Below are positions 5,732 through 5,732 of a DNA stretch of 5,732 nucleotides, piece after piece (positions within the stretch are counted from its first letter, which is position 1; every line of letters starts with the position of its first letter). Position numbers and translations under genes: made by a program. This DNA comes from an uncultured Clostridia bacterium. Its GTDB lineage: Bacteria > Bacillota > Clostridia > Oscillospirales > Ruminococcaceae. The stretch lies in contig CANEHP010000146.1 of the NCBI GenBank assembly GCA_947427325.1, forward strand, positions 1 through 5,732, read 5' to 3'. The notes beneath the pieces were generated by a model. It was not told the DNA's origin. It searched no databases and saw only the letters and a list, made by a program, of their open reading frames with translations.

Positions 5732-5732
5732 T

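Noticed and set aside
1..5732. Linear plasmid or transposon with terminal inverted repeats
   Set aside because: The content is purely chromosomal housekeeping, with no replication, transfer, transposase or terminal-protein gene. The window edges would also have to be the true ends, which cannot be known here.

Overview
The window looks like a stretch of chromosome from a low-to-moderate GC Gram-positive anaerobe of the class Clostridia, probably Ruminococcaceae/Oscillospiraceae-like. The grounds are the strong purine-rich ribosome binding sites, the Clostridia-type rsmD-coaD pair followed by a coiled-coil 'ATPase-like' gene, and the protein sequence style. No lineage marker such as an rRNA gene is present, so this placement is inference.

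Layout: five intact protein genes, all on the + strand. metG (methionyl-tRNA synthetase, 217-2169) is followed after 19 bp by uvrC (excinuclease subunit C, 2189-4012). uvrC overlaps rsmD (16S rRNA guanine-N2 methyltransferase, 4012-4620) by one base. coaD (phosphopantetheine adenylyltransferase, 4623-5129) starts 2 bp after rsmD. A 96-bp gap precedes a 148-residue coiled-coil protein of unknown role (5226-5672). The first four genes are packed tightly enough to be one transcription unit. They serve translation, DNA repair, rRNA modification and coenzyme A synthesis, so they form a housekeeping operon by proximity and not a pathway. No mobile-element enzyme, CRISPR array, RNA gene or defence gene is seen.

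The structure not explained by the genes lies at the edges and in the metG leader. First, the window is bounded by two copies of one element in inverted orientation (1-54 and 5678-5731; 52 bp identical, one mismatch over 54). Each copy carries a palindrome at both of its ends, with the same end facing inward in both. It is best read as a dispersed REP-like palindromic repeat that also marks the contig ends, but an invertible or mobilised segment cannot be excluded. Second, the metG leader (55-216) has no T-box. It holds a small ORF with a very strong ribosome binding site (97-150), whose stop codon is followed at once by a long A/T-rich inverted repeat (152-170/182-200) that runs up against the metG ribosome binding site. 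Third, the uvrC start codon lies in a perfect tandem 10-bp duplication that makes two out-of-frame ATGs, with no visible Shine-Dalgarno sequence.

I did not find a convincing new multi-gene system here. The inverted repeat pair and the metG leader are the parts worth a second look.
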